Assembly (NCBI RefSeq): GCF_004310685.1
Contig: NZ_SISG01000001.1
Coordinates: 2,294,001 to 2,358,000, forward strand
Origin: Glaciihabitans arcticus
Lineage (GTDB): Bacteria; Actinomycetota; Actinomycetes; Actinomycetales; Microbacteriaceae
Reading direction: 5' to 3'
Length of the DNA: 64,000 nt
The translations under genes were made by a program, and so were the position numbers. A model generated the notes under the pieces. The model made no database searches, was not told where the DNA came from, and saw nothing but the letters and a program-made list of their open reading frames with translations. Below are positions 55,865 to 64,000 of this stretch, in pieces. Within the stretch, counting starts at the first letter, position 1; each line of letters opens with the position of its first letter.

Positions 55865-56356
55865 ATGGCCGCCTACGACGCCGTCATCGAAATCCCCAAG
55901 GGATCTCGCAACAAGTACGAGGTCGACCACGAGACCGGGCGGGTCTACCTCGACCGCGTGCTCTTCACGACCTTCGTCTACCCCACCGACTACGGCTACT
56001 TCGAGAACACCCTCGGCCTCGACGGCGACCCCGTCGACGTTCTTGTGCTGCTCGACTACCCGCTCTTCCCGGGCGTCGGCGTCTCGGTCCGCCCCGTCGC
56101 CGTTTTCAACATGACGGATGACGGTGGCTCAGATGCCAAGGTCATCGCCGTTCCGGCCAAGGACCCGCGCTGGTCGCACATCCAGGACATCAACGACATC
56201 CCGGAGTTCACCCGCAAGGAGATCGAGCACTTCTTCGAGCACTACAAGGACCTCGAGCCCGGCAAGTGGGTCAAGACCGAGGGATGGGGCGACGCCGCCG
56301 AGGCCGAGCAGATCATCATCGACGGTATCGAGAAGCTCAAGGTCGAGGGTCACTGA
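55865..56356 (+). CDS. ppa: Inorganic pyrophosphatase
   Basis: A 163-residue soluble family I pyrophosphatase. [18 protein letters not shown] (about residues 53-70) carries the metal-binding Asp residues. AAGGAG precedes the ATG. It drives biosynthetic reactions by removing pyrophosphate, and is divergent from tilS. Confidence 0.97.
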   Translation: MAAYDAVIEIPKGSRNKYEVDHETGRVYLDRVLFTTFVYPTDYGYFENTLGLDGDPVDVLVLLDYPLFPGVGVSVRPVAVFNMTDDGGSDAKVIAVPAKDPRWSHIQDINDIPEFTRKEIEHFFEHYKDLEPGKWVKTEGWGDAAEAEQIIIDGIEKLKVEGH

Positions 56357-56375
56357 CCTTCGCTGACTTTCCCCG

Positions 56376-56410
56376 AACGGCCCGTGTGCACTCGTGCAGA
56401 CGGGCCGTTT
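56376..56410. terminator. Bidirectional terminator between ppa and M23 gene
   Basis: The stem AACGGCCCG...CGGGCCGTT, with a loop of about 17 bases containing a smaller GTGCAC/GTGCA dyad, lies 20 bases after ppa's stop and 19 bases before the convergent M23 gene's stop. A T-tail follows on the plus strand. Confidence 0.75.
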
Positions 56411-56428
56411 GTGGCAAGTGGAGGGGGA

Positions 56429-57655
56429 TCAGCCGAGTCGGATGCCCTGGTTGCGCATAAACGGCACCGGGTTCGTGACGAGGCCGTTGATACGCACGCC
56501 GAAGTGCAGGTGGCAGCCGGTGGCGATACCCGTTGCGCCAGCCTTGGCGATGAGTGCGCCGACACCGATGGACTGGCCGGAGCGCACCTTGATGCCGCCG
56601 TTCATGATGTGGCCGTATTCAGTCTCGACCCCGCCACCGTGGCTGATGCGGATGTACTGCCCGTAGACGCCGTTGTAGCCGGCGTAGACGACCGTGCCCG
56701 AGTGGGCCGCGTAGATGTTGCCGCCACAGCCCGCACCGAGGTCGGTGCCCAGGTGGTAGCCGCTCGGGTTGACGCGGTAACCGAAGTTGCTGGTGATGCG
56801 GCCGCCGGAAGGCTTTGCCCACCCCGACCCGCTGATCTCGCCGGCGCCGATGCTGGCCGCCGCCTTGTCGCGTTCGCGGACGCCGGCGAGGTAGTCCTTC
56901 TCGGTGACCTTGCGACGGCCCTCGAGCACCTTGAGCTGTGCGGCGAGGAGGGTCTGGCGGGTCTGCTGCTCCTCGAACGCGGCGGCGGCGGCGATCGCTG
57001 CCTCCTGCGCTACGGCGTAGGCCTTCTCGGCGGCGATCTTGAGTTCTTCGAGCAGCTCGCGCGCGATGTCGGCCTGGTCGGTCAGCGACTGCGCCGAGTT
57101 CTGGTCTTCAATCGCCTTCTCGTAGATACCGGACGTCTGCTCGGTGAACTGGTCGGCCATGCCGTAGCTGTAGAGGAGGTCATCCGCGTCGCCCGCATTC
57201 ATGAACAGGTTGGTGGAGACGTCGCCACTTCCCGAGCGGTACTGGCCGGCGATCATCTCACCCGCGCGGCGCTTGGATTCGGCGGCGAGCACCTTGGCCT
57301 CGTCGGCCTGGGTCTGCAGCTCCTTCGCCTTGAGCGCTGCCTCCTGGTACTTCGCGTCGGCGATCGAGTACAACTCGCCCTTCGCCTCGGCGTCCTTCGC
57401 GGTGCGCTCGACCTCGACGGCGAGTGCGGAGATGAGCGCCTTGATGCGCTTGATCTCGGCCTTGGTGGCGTTCTCGCTCTTGCGCGCCTTCACGACGTCG
57501 CTCCATGAGGGGTAGTCCTTGGCGTAGGCGGCCTCGGCTCCCGACAGCACGCCTGTGGCGACCAGAACCAAGGCACAGGCCATTGCGATGGCACGGATGC
57601 CGCGGCTCACGCCACCCGCTGTGCGGCGCTCGACGCCCCCGATTGTGCTGCTCAT
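56429..57655 (-). CDS. M23 family metallopeptidase with N-terminal coiled coil
   Basis: A 408-residue exported protein: signal peptide (about residues 18-48), a long coiled-coil segment (about 55-275, Ala/Lys/Glu rich), and a LytM domain with YHLGTDLGA (His and Asp zinc ligands, about 298-306) and GCHLHFGVRI (HLH, about 382). It is NlpD/EnvC-like in plan. It probably cleaves peptidoglycan peptide bonds during division, or activates another hydrolase. Confidence 0.92.
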   Translation of the reverse strand: MSSTIGGVERRTAGGVSRGIRAIAMACALVLVATGVLSGAEAAYAKDYPSWSDVVKARKSENATKAEIKRIKALISALAVEVERTAKDAEAKGELYSIADAKYQEAALKAKELQTQADEAKVLAAESKRRAGEMIAGQYRSGSGDVSTNLFMNAGDADDLLYSYGMADQFTEQTSGIYEKAIEDQNSAQSLTDQADIARELLEELKIAAEKAYAVAQEAAIAAAAAFEEQQTRQTLLAAQLKVLEGRRKVTEKDYLAGVRERDKAAASIGAGEISGSGWAKPSGGRITSNFGYRVNPSGYHLGTDLGAGCGGNIYAAHSGTVVYAGYNGVYGQYIRISHGGGVETEYGHIMNGGIKVRSGQSIGVGALIAKAGATGIATGCHLHFGVRINGLVTNPVPFMRNQGIRLG

Positions 57656-57707
57656 GATTCCCCAAGACTGTGATGGTGTGGATCGTTTATAACGTTCGTC
57701 ACACTGG

Positions 57708-57730
57708 CAACATCGTCAACAATAACAACA
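57708..57730. promoter_or_regulatory. CAACA repeats with 9-base period upstream of M23 gene
   Basis: CAACA occurs at 57708, 57717 and 57726, exactly 9 bases apart (TGTTG on the gene strand), about 52-75 bases before the M23 start. Regular spacing close to one helix turn suggests a repeated half-site for a response regulator, for example of the MtrA type (inference; the classic GTAAC box is not present). Confidence 0.3.
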
Positions 57731-57920
57731 GCCAGTGGCTTTGCAAGAAGGGATGTGCGCGTGCCGCATCCCGACAAAGCTTCAATGTCAGATTGAACCT
57801 ACCCGGCAAGGGTTACGGAAGCGTGTACATTCCGTGGCATGTGCCGCATCCGTCGGTTTGGCTTTTCGGCGACTGCACCCTATGCTTGTCCCTCGGTAGC
57901 TAGGAAGTTTAGTTCTTCAT

Positions 57921-57993
57921 GGCCCCATCGTTTAGTGGCCTAGGACGGCGCCCTTTCACGGCGTTAACACGGGTTCGAATCCCGTTGGGGTCA
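57921..57993 (+). tRNA. tRNA-Glu (anticodon TTC)
   Basis: A 73-base tRNA. Acceptor GGCCCCA / TGGGGTC, T-arm CGGGTTCGAATCCCGT, and anticodon loop with TTC. No CCA is encoded: the discriminator A at 57993 is followed by CAA. Start of a tRNA-Glu/Asp/Phe run. Confidence 0.95.
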
Positions 57994-58015
57994 CAAACAC
58001 AAAATTTCATAGCAT

Positions 58016-58089
58016 GGCCCTGTAGCGCAGTTGGTTAGCGCGCCGCCCTGTCACGGCGGAGGTCGCCGGTTCAAGTCCGGTCAGGGTCG
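58016..58089 (+). tRNA. tRNA-Asp (anticodon GTC)
   Basis: A 74-base tRNA with acceptor GGCCCTG / CAGGGTC, G discriminator, T-arm CCGGTTCAAGTCCGG, and anticodon GTC. It lies 22 bases after tRNA-Glu, probably co-transcribed, and is followed by a hairpin terminator. Confidence 0.95.
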
Positions 58090-58098
58090 CAAAGATGA

Positions 58099-58128
58099 AT
58101 AACCCATCCGAAAGGGTGGGTTATTTTT
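58099..58128 (+). terminator. Terminator after tRNA-Asp
   Basis: Hairpin AACCCATCC-GAAA-GGGTGGGTT followed by ATTTTT. This separates the tRNA-Glu/Asp transcript from tRNA-Phe. Confidence 0.8.
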
Positions 58129-58150
58129 CCTAGGAGACTTCGGTCACCTT

Positions 58151-58226
58151 GGCCCTGTAGCTCAGTTGGTAGAGCGCACGACTGAAAATCGTGAGGTCAC
58201 CGGATCGACGCCGGTCGGGGCCACCA
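58151..58226 (+). tRNA. tRNA-Phe (anticodon GAA), CCA encoded
   Basis: A 76-base tRNA. Acceptor GGCCCTG / CGGGGCC, A discriminator, encoded CCA, anticodon loop CTGAAAA. The T-loop reads ATCGACG in place of the usual TTCGANN, i.e. T54 is A. Directly after its 3' end lie an integrase remnant and foreign-looking genes, so its 3' end is a likely attachment site. Confidence 0.93.
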
Positions 58227-58299
58227 TATAGATCCCAGCAATCGAGCGGGCTGAACGATCTCGTTCCGCCACCGCGGTGGTGACGTCGGATCGATCTGA

Positions 58300-58548
58300 C
58301 TACGTTTTGACTACAAACGATTCTGCTGCGTGACGATCCAAGGCGTCAGCAACTGCATCCAGGTCATCATCAAAGAGATCCGCGTATACGTCCAGGGTCA
58401 TGGCCACAGAGGCATGTCCTAGCATCCGCTGCCGACTTGCTGCGTTCGTCCGGGTGGGATCTCGAAGAATAGGTTGGCGCACGTTCCCGGGCCGAGCGGT
58501 TATGCAGACCCGAAGACTCATGGTCGTATCGGCACCGTCTAAAGTCAA
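58300..58548 (-). pseudogene. Remnant of tyrosine-recombinase integrase (C-terminal part)
   Basis: Residues about 39-82 read RMLGHASVAMTLDVYADLF... then DDLDAVADALD, the C-terminal end of phage-type integrases: LGH (His of the catalytic HxxR/H region) and the nucleophile tyrosine in DVYADLF. The N-terminal domains and catalytic Arg/Lys boxes are absent, so it cannot be active. The upstream part of this reading frame has no similarity. It ends 74 bases from the tRNA-Phe 3' end. Confidence 0.8.
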
Positions 58549-58740
58549 CGCCGCTCACCACCAGCCGACAGCGACTGTATTAATTGAGCGGCCCTACGTT
58601 CACAAAGCGAGGAGCGCTGGTACTCAGATGCCCGCCCGGTGTCGAGCCCGAATATTTCGACCCGGACGCCCGGACAGCCGCGATCTTGAGCATTCCGGCG
58701 GAACTAGACCCAGGTCGATACGGCATGAGTGCAGATTTAT

Positions 58741-59883
58741 CTAATCTCGAAAGTCGAGAGACTGAGGATACGGCGGGATGATTGCTGGTTGCTCCGAAGT
58801 CAGGAGGGGAGTCAGCAACGATTCGCCTCTCTCTTGAGTATCGGGAAAGAAGCCCGGCGGGACAAAATTCTTAAGAAGCATGGACCACGGCGCCATCCGC
58901 AAGCCTGCTCGCCCGACCTCTGCGACGCGACTGCCCGTCACAGCGGCAAATCCGGGTGTGGCGAACGAACCATTCGAAAGCTTGATCACTGTGGCGAGAT
59001 GTGATCCGGTTTTTCTCTTGGTCTTGTCCCGATGGATCGAATAGTGGGCTGACGGGTCCACTTTCGCATAGATCATCTTCCAGTAAGGGGTGATCATCTC
59101 CGCGACATTCCATGCACGATTTTCGTCACTATACGGCAGAACCGAACCGTCATAGCTGAGTCGGGGTCTGGCATCCTCGGGAATACCGGGGCACCCGGAC
59201 TCCACGAAGGTGACGAACCATTCGCGAAGTTCGTCCGCACTGTCCAAGGTCCCGTCCATGGATGTCAGTGGACCGTCAGATCGATTCATCCAGTACGCGA
59301 GCAAGCGCAGACGACGCTCCTGCAAAGCGGTCATGTCCTCGAAAACTAGCTGAGCGACTGATTCCGGGTCGAGATTCATTGTGGAGCAACTTTCGGCGCG
59401 TGGATGAAATACGGATTTTCTGCAGCAGGTTGTCTCCCGGTTTAGTTGGAGCGGATGATCCAGCACCGCTCGAAACTCAACTGCCGAACGATTCCAGTCG
59501 CTCGGGTTGGCCCCGGCGACCAGAAATCCAGGAACGCTGAGCCCGACCAAGGATCCGGTGAAATCCGCGGACTGGAGCAGAGCCTCGAAGGAGGGAATGC
59601 GGCCAGGAATCTCGTCACGCTCACCTAGCGGTATCCACACGAGCAAGTAGGTGGCTTCAGTGGCTTCATCGACCATTGCGCTAAACATTGACAGGGCAAG
59701 GCTGGCCAGTTCCACTTGACGCTCATCACTCAGGTCGATCAGTTCGTCGATATCCCTCTGTGAGAATTCGCGGTCATTCTGCACGTGCGAGGCGACAGAA
59801 GCGATCCACGATCGCCCCGCCTCGATTTCCGCACCAGTCATGAGACTTAGCCCCTTCGTTCGCATTTCCGCCACTCGGATCAT
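58741..59883 (-). CDS. Protein of unknown function, second gene of island pair
   Basis: A 380-residue protein (or 366 if the ATG at 59841, with AAGGGG 9 bases upstream, is used). No signal, TM or known motif is seen. An N-terminal helical region (about 18-70), a central beta-strand stretch, two adjacent Cys (TTCCRK) and a C-terminal region follow. Its ATG at 59883 follows the partner's stop immediately (TGAATG). Base composition is lower in GC than neighbours, suggesting transfer. It lies within the tRNA-Phe-linked element. Confidence 0.65.
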   Translation of the reverse strand: MIRVAEMRTKGLSLMTGAEIEAGRSWIASVASHVQNDREFSQRDIDELIDLSDERQVELASLALSMFSAMVDEATEATYLLVWIPLGERDEIPGRIPSFEALLQSADFTGSLVGLSVPGFLVAGANPSDWNRSAVEFRAVLDHPLQLNRETTCCRKSVFHPRAESCSTMNLDPESVAQLVFEDMTALQERRLRLLAYWMNRSDGPLTSMDGTLDSADELREWFVTFVESGCPGIPEDARPRLSYDGSVLPYSDENRAWNVAEMITPYWKMIYAKVDPSAHYSIHRDKTKRKTGSHLATVIKLSNGSFATPGFAAVTGSRVAEVGRAGLRMAPWSMLLKNFVPPGFFPDTQERGESLLTPLLTSEQPAIIPPYPQSLDFRD

Positions 59884-61062
59884 TCAGGTCAGACGAGGTG
59901 GCTCAGGTAGATCGAATCGCTTGCGCACACGTTTCACCAACTCCTCTACGTCGGCACGGGCAGCCTTGCGCGCCGGCCCGGGCAGCAGCGGCACCGACTC
60001 CGGTGGTCGGTGACGCTTGACGGTCAGCAGATTCTTGGTGAGGCGCATGGAGACCTTTGCCTCCCCGCCGAAGTACTCGATCGGCAGGAACACTTCGGGG
60101 ACTCCGACACCGCGCCACCAGGCGTCCCAGGTTTCAGAGAACAACTGATCGTCGAGTCGCTCGGCCTCGGAGTGGTACGAGTTCACCCGGGCCGACAGCG
60201 GGCCAGCACCACCGCCCACTGAGAAGTCGATCGGCTCGACGACCCTCACGGGCGGAACCGGTGTGCCCGGCATCCCGGAGTAGTTCAGACGGACAGGATT
60301 CTTACCGTACGGCTCAGACGGTTTGTCTGACAGCACCTCGCCCGTTGTGATGTCGATGGTAGTGACCGCGTGGAGAAAACCGCTTCCCCGACCCACCACC
60401 AAGCGGCCTCGTTCATCGAAACGCATCTCCTTCGCCATGGTTTCGAAGTTCTTCACCCACGTCCACCCCGACAGGTCCTCCGTCGACCGTAGAACTGCCC
60501 CGGCTTTGCCGGTCTCGACATGCCAGCGCCCGTAGCCGTCATCAGCGATCTCCATGACGATGCGCACGGCGTGAGTGCGATCCGGCGCCCGCTTCCACGA
60601 GCTGACCCACGAGCATCGATAGTCATTGGCGCGAACCCGGCCCATCGCGGCTTCCAGTGCCGGTGCCCAGTGCTCCTCGAGCGCGAGCGGACGCAGGGCT
60701 AGGTAGACCGCTTCAGCCATTACCGCAGTCCGCTGCGGGGGAAGCACGTTTCGAAAACCATCGGAGATCGTGATGTGCCCCAGAAAGCCGTGCTTGGCCC
60801 ATTCGGGATGCGCTTCCACCTCCACAGCCGACGGATGCGGATCGCCGACCATCCCCAAGTGGTATCTCGCGCGGCGGGAGGTGATCTCCTCCGCTGTGAG
60901 CTCCATCGACAGGGACTCGGTCGCCGCCCGTGCCGATCTGGCGGCTGCATCGCGATCAGACACGGCGGAGCTATAGGGCGGACGCGCATCCCGACCTTCG
61001 TCCCATGGAAAGTTCGGCCATCCGGAGTATGGGTACAGGTAAACGTCGCGAAGGCGGGCCAT
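59884..61062 (-). CDS. Protein of unknown function, first gene of island pair
   Basis: A 392-residue protein starting MARLRDVYLYPYSGWPNFPWDEGRD. No signal peptide is seen; HPEWAKHGFLGHITISDGFRN (about residues 85-105), a beta-rich middle (about 180-260) with RLVVGRGSGFLHAVTTIDITTGEV, and a basic C-terminus. No known family. It runs directly into the 380-residue gene, so the two should be translated together. Located in the tRNA-Phe-linked element. Confidence 0.65.
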   Translation of the reverse strand: MARLRDVYLYPYSGWPNFPWDEGRDARPPYSSAVSDRDAAARSARAATESLSMELTAEEITSRRARYHLGMVGDPHPSAVEVEAHPEWAKHGFLGHITISDGFRNVLPPQRTAVMAEAVYLALRPLALEEHWAPALEAAMGRVRANDYRCSWVSSWKRAPDRTHAVRIVMEIADDGYGRWHVETGKAGAVLRSTEDLSGWTWVKNFETMAKEMRFDERGRLVVGRGSGFLHAVTTIDITTGEVLSDKPSEPYGKNPVRLNYSGMPGTPVPPVRVVEPIDFSVGGGAGPLSARVNSYHSEAERLDDQLFSETWDAWWRGVGVPEVFLPIEYFGGEAKVSMRLTKNLLTVKRHRPPESVPLLPGPARKAARADVEELVKRVRKRFDLPEPPRLT

Positions 61063-61155
61063 GCGCCCATGGTAGGTCCGGCATCATCCCTGCGACCCTC
61101 GCTGTCGATCCCTGAGGATGACTCGGCGCAGCCGACTTCGGCGTCATCCTGAGGC

Positions 61156-61809
61156 ATGACTTACGGAGACGAGCCGGTACCCGCGCGTGCGACGGCCCGA
61201 CGGCAGTGGATCACGGTGACCGCACTCACCCCGATCATTCTCATCACGGCGACGATGTCGGGCTACACATTTCCTTTCGTCATCGATGCAATGGGATTGG
61301 AATGCAGCGGGGAGAGCGTCGGAGAAGGTCCGCACTGCCCCGATTGCGACTACTCCATCGGCGCTTCGATCTACTCGGGCGTGCTCATCACCGCGATGAT
61401 CTTCGTTGTGGTCATGCTGCTCGTGGTCCTCACGGCACGGGTGTGCGAGCGGGAAGGCCTGGCGCGCGACTTCCAGATCGTGACCATGGTCGTGGGATGC
61501 ATCCCCATCGCGCTGGGAGCGCCGGTTGTGCTCTACAGCACTCGCTGGGAGCTCATAGCGATGGCCTTTGCGCACGTCGCGGCCACCACCTTGCTCATTG
61601 TCGGCTTAACTCGTGGATCTCGCTGGCTCGCCGTCGTTGCGTGCGCGATCGGCGTACTGGCCGCGTTCGGACCGCTGGTCTCACCGGTCTACAGTGCGTT
61701 TCAGGCGACGACCGCAGCCTGGTTCGCGGTCACTCTTCTCGCGCTCATCGTGGCGCGCTCGCCGAGGGCTTCTTCTGGACCGATGGCGGGCGTAACCGCT
61801 TCCGCATGA
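61156..61809 (+). CDS. Multi-TM membrane protein of unknown function
   Basis: A 217-residue protein with six predicted TM helices. The first extracellular loop contains three cysteines (ECSGESVGEGPHC, PDCD), suggesting disulfides. The rest is typical of small actinobacterial membrane proteins. It is near the edge of the tRNA-Phe element, and whether it belongs to it is unclear. Confidence 0.65.
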   Translation: MTYGDEPVPARATARRQWITVTALTPIILITATMSGYTFPFVIDAMGLECSGESVGEGPHCPDCDYSIGASIYSGVLITAMIFVVVMLLVVLTARVCEREGLARDFQIVTMVVGCIPIALGAPVVLYSTRWELIAMAFAHVAATTLLIVGLTRGSRWLAVVACAIGVLAAFGPLVSPVYSAFQATTAAWFAVTLLALIVARSPRASSGPMAGVTASA

Positions 61810-61879
61810 GCCGCAACTCCACCCTCTCCTTCTCGCCGGGCGATGATGGCGGCCAACTCGCGCCGCCGGAGCTCGCAAG

Positions 61880-61936
61880 CTCAGGAGCACACGGCATAGG
61901 ACTGGATAGTGCGGCTTTGGCCCCGAACCTCCTGAG
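61880..61936 (+). repeat. 57-base dyad element, copy 2 (CTCAGGAG...CTCCTGAG)
   Basis: Same length and ends as the element at 3104. Shared blocks: CTCAGGAGCACA at the start, ACTGGATAGT at 61901-61910, CGG, TGGCCC, and CTCCTGAG at the end; the spacers between them have equal lengths but different bases. It lies after the multi-TM gene and before the P-loop regulator. Confidence 0.8.
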
Positions 61937-62028
61937 TGTGACCCAAGAAACCCCTCGCCCCCGTTTGTAAGGAGGGCTAACATACGGAATACGCTTACCG
62001 GCCCACACCCGCTGCTCGAAAGGCATCC

Positions 62029-64000
62029 ATGCGGAATTCCAGACGGTACTCGCGCGCAGATTCGGTGACAGCGGCGCTCGCGGCCGTCGAGGCGGGCTGG
62101 GGTGGCCACGTCTGGGTGGGCGAGCCGGGTTCGGGCAAGAGCCTGCTGCTCGAGCGCACTCTCGACGACATCCATCAGACCGGTGGATGCCTCGTCGCCC
62201 GCCTTCTCGTGAGCGACGGGCCGCGCGCCCTCCCGCTCTTCACCCAGCGCCTGCACTCGCTGGCGGGCACGTCTCCGCGCGACGGATTCCCGCTGGGCTC
62301 GACGATCGTCGCGGTGGTCGACGACTTCGACTCACTCGAGGCGGAGACCACGGCCGAGGTGCTCGCTCTCGCGTCCACTCGTGCCGCGGGGTTCGTTCTG
62401 CTGGGCACGGCTCGCACGGGGTCGGCCGTGCAGCCCGCGCCGCATCCGCTGGTGGTGAGCGCGGTGCATCCTCTCGACGCCAGGGAGACGCTGCACCTGC
62501 TGCACGACGAGGAGGGGCTGGCGGTGGCGCCCCACGTGGCCGCCCTGCTCGCCGAAAAGCTCGCCGGCAACGTCGGCGGGATCCTCGAGATGGCCGCCGT
62601 GCTCGAGCCCGAGCAGTTGACGGGAGCGACGGCCCTCCCCGATCCGCTGCCTGCGACGCCCGCGACCACCGCCGTCTACGGCACAGCTCTGGATGCCCTC
62701 ACCCCCGTCGAGCGCATGACCCTGCTGATCGCCGCCGTGTCGGTCTCGCGTCGCACCGAGACCCTGCTCGCAGCCTCGGGTCTCGAGCTGGGCGAACTTA
62801 TCGGAAGCGCTGTCGCCGACCACGTACGTTTTGTGGCCGGGTTCTTCGAGATCGCGGATCCCCGGGTGCGGTCGCTGGTGCACGCGCGCGCGAGTCTCGC
62901 GGAGCGCACGAACGCCCACGAGCGGCTGGCCGCCGCGAGCGAGCCGGGCTTCGCCGAGTGGCACGCGTCGCTCGCGGCCCTGGCCGGGCTGCCGGGCATC
63001 GCGACGCCGCTCATCGCTCTCGCCCGCGATGCCCTCACGCGGGGCGACAGCGCCTGGGCCTACGACGTGGCGAGGGAGGCGTCGAGCCAGGCGACCGGCG
63101 ACGACCGCTTGCATGCCGAGCTGACGGCGGGCATCGCGGCCCTGCAGTCGGGGTTCGTTCTGGACGCCGTGCACTGGCTGGGCCGCGTGCTGCGGTCGGA
63201 CGAGGCGATCGCCGTGCGCGCCCTCGGGCCGTACACGATCGCTGTCGCCCTGGCCCACGGGCACGTGCCCGACACGGATATCGAGGCCTGGGTGGCGCGC
63301 GAACCGGCGGCGCTCGGTGTCATCGGCGCTGCGGCGGCCGCGGCCGGGCTGCACGCCGAGCGCGGCAACGTCGACGCCGCGACGAGGTGGCTCGATACCG
63401 CACGGACTCTCGCCCAAGCCGACGGCACGGGAGCCGACCTGGTCGGCCTCGCGGGCGCCTGGTGCTCCGTCTTCGGCATCGGAGAGGCCCCGACCGAGAC
63501 CAGCTCCACCCCGTGGCTGCACGGCTACCTCTCCGTCTGCGCGGGCCTGCAGCTCGTGCGCGAGGACGACTGCGATGCAGCCGCCCGGGTGCTCGCCACG
63601 GCATCGCTCGGCCTGTCACGCACCGGCTCCGACGTAGCCGCAACCCCGCTGCTCGACGCGCACCTCAGGGTCGCCGGAGCGCTCGCGAGTGTGGGCAACG
63701 GGGACTTCGCCCTCGCGGCGAGCGCGATCGAGGATGCCGCGTTCCTCGCCCCGGTATCCCTCGTCTTCGCCGGGCTCGGTGCGGCCACCGCGCGCCGCCT
63801 GGCCGTGCTTATCACCGGCGACGTCACCACCCTGGCGGCGTCCCTCGCCCGCATCCAGCCCGGAGCGGGGAGCGCTGCCGTGCGGCGGGAGGCCCTCGTC
63901 GACCAGGCGTTCGCGGCCTCCTTCGGCGGACACAGCACGGAGGCGGCGGCATTCCTGTCGATGGCGTGCGAGCAACCCGCACGCGGGATCCAACTCGTGC
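62029..64000 (+). CDS. Large P-loop ATPase regulator, LuxR/LAL-type (3' truncated)
   Basis: At least 657 residues, running off the window. The ATG at 62029 has GAAAGG 7 bases upstream. Walker A GEPGSGKS (about residues 32-39), Walker B-like VAVVDDF (about 100), then a long helical region of alanine-rich pairs suggesting TPR-like repeats. This plan fits the STAND/LAL regulators that end with a LuxR HTH; that end lies outside the window, so this is inference. Confidence 0.8.
   Translation, partial: MRNSRRYSRADSVTAALAAVEAGWGGHVWVGEPGSGKSLLLERTLDDIHQTGGCLVARLLVSDGPRALPLFTQRLHSLAGTSPRDGFPLGSTIVAVVDDFDSLEAETTAEVLALASTRAAGFVLLGTARTGSAVQPAPHPLVVSAVHPLDARETLHLLHDEEGLAVAPHVAALLAEKLAGNVGGILEMAAVLEPEQLTGATALPDPLPATPATTAVYGTALDALTPVERMTLLIAAVSVSRRTETLLAASGLELGELIGSAVADHVRFVAGFFEIADPRVRSLVHARASLAERTNAHERLAAASEPGFAEWHASLAALAGLPGIATPLIALARDALTRGDSAWAYDVAREASSQATGDDRLHAELTAGIAALQSGFVLDAVHWLGRVLRSDEAIAVRALGPYTIAVALAHGHVPDTDIEAWVAREPAALGVIGAAAAAAGLHAERGNVDAATRWLDTARTLAQADGTGADLVGLAGAWCSVFGIGEAPTETSSTPWLHGYLSVCAGLQLVREDDCDAAARVLATASLGLSRTGSDVAATPLLDAHLRVAGALASVGNGDFALAASAIEDAAFLAPVSLVFAGLGAATARRLAVLITGDVTTLAASLARIQPGAGSAAVRREALVDQAFAASFGGHSTEAAAFLSMACEQPARGIQLV

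Noticed and set aside
57670-57903. A 77-residue plus-strand reading frame before tRNA-Glu
   Set aside because: No ribosome site, odd composition, and it overlaps the probable promoter of the minus-strand M23 gene; likely chance.
58584-58781. A 65-residue plus-strand reading frame inside the tRNA-Phe element
   Set aside because: TTG start, no convincing ribosome site, and it overlaps the end of the 380-residue gene; could be a gene remnant but cannot be supported.
62332-63522. A 396-residue minus-strand reading frame
   Set aside because: It is antisense to the P-loop regulator (62029 onward), Arg/Gly rich, and shows no motif; a shadow of GC-rich codons.

Overview
The window is chromosomal DNA from a high-GC actinobacterium, most likely family Microbacteriaceae. 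This is inferred from GTG/TTG start usage, G/C-rich codon choice, the gene order tilS-hpt-ftsH-folE-folP-folB-folK-DUF3180-bPH2-bPH2-DUF2520-panC, a class II lysS nearby, and an orphan bacteriophytochrome. No species can be named from sequence alone. Coding density is very high and no gap exceeds 300 bases.

Layout. 1-3.1 kb holds the end of a ferredoxin-reductase-like gene, a zinc-ribbon protein and moaA/moaD, which suggests a molybdoenzyme neighbourhood, then a multi-TM protein. 3.2-7.3 kb holds a PLP sulfur-amino-acid enzyme, a luciferase-like oxidoreductase and a TetR-controlled three-gene operon. 7.3-15.1 kb holds metabolic singletons (two hydrolase/oxidoreductase types, an MFS carrier, Ohr), a bacteriophytochrome-diguanylate cyclase, a glycosyltransferase and tRNA-Ser(CGA). 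15.2-18.9 kb is a MacA/MacB-type export operon. 19-27 kb holds radA, a DksA/TraR-type zinc-finger gene with two tiny acidic ORFs, pabC-like, two GNATs and a MarR/SDR divergent pair. 27-33 kb holds clpC and a tandem lipoprotein cluster, one member apparently frameshifted. 33-38.7 kb holds DUF2975/XRE, a drug-type ABC exporter with its TetR, a chain of three very small membrane-protein genes, and a pirin. 38.8-45.7 kb holds a repeat-rich surface protein, lysS, an ECF sigma factor, an orphan YezG-like immunity gene and panC. 45.7-55.8 kb is the large folate/pantothenate/ftsH/tilS operon. 55.9-58.2 kb holds ppa, an M23 peptidase and tRNA-Glu/Asp/Phe. 58.2-61.1 kb looks like a decayed integrative element beside tRNA-Phe: an integrase C-terminal remnant plus a two-gene unit of unknown function. 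The window ends inside a large P-loop regulator.

How the genes work together. The folate genes (GTP cyclohydrolase, dihydropteroate synthase, dihydroneopterin aldolase, HPPK, plus an aminodeoxychorismate-lyase-like gene elsewhere) and panC supply cofactors. They are linked by 4-8 base start/stop overlaps that imply translational coupling. Several regulator/target pairs carry readable operators: TetR (7245-7298), MarR (26287-26305), TetR (36481-36527), and possibly XRE (33248-33278).

Most notable unexplained structure: a 57-base dyad element present twice, about 59 kb apart, with matching length and conserved internal blocks (3104-3160, 61880-61936); a second dispersed dyad family (27120-27192, 38731-38840); the micro-ORF chain at 37311-37734; and the unknown two-gene unit at 58741-61062.
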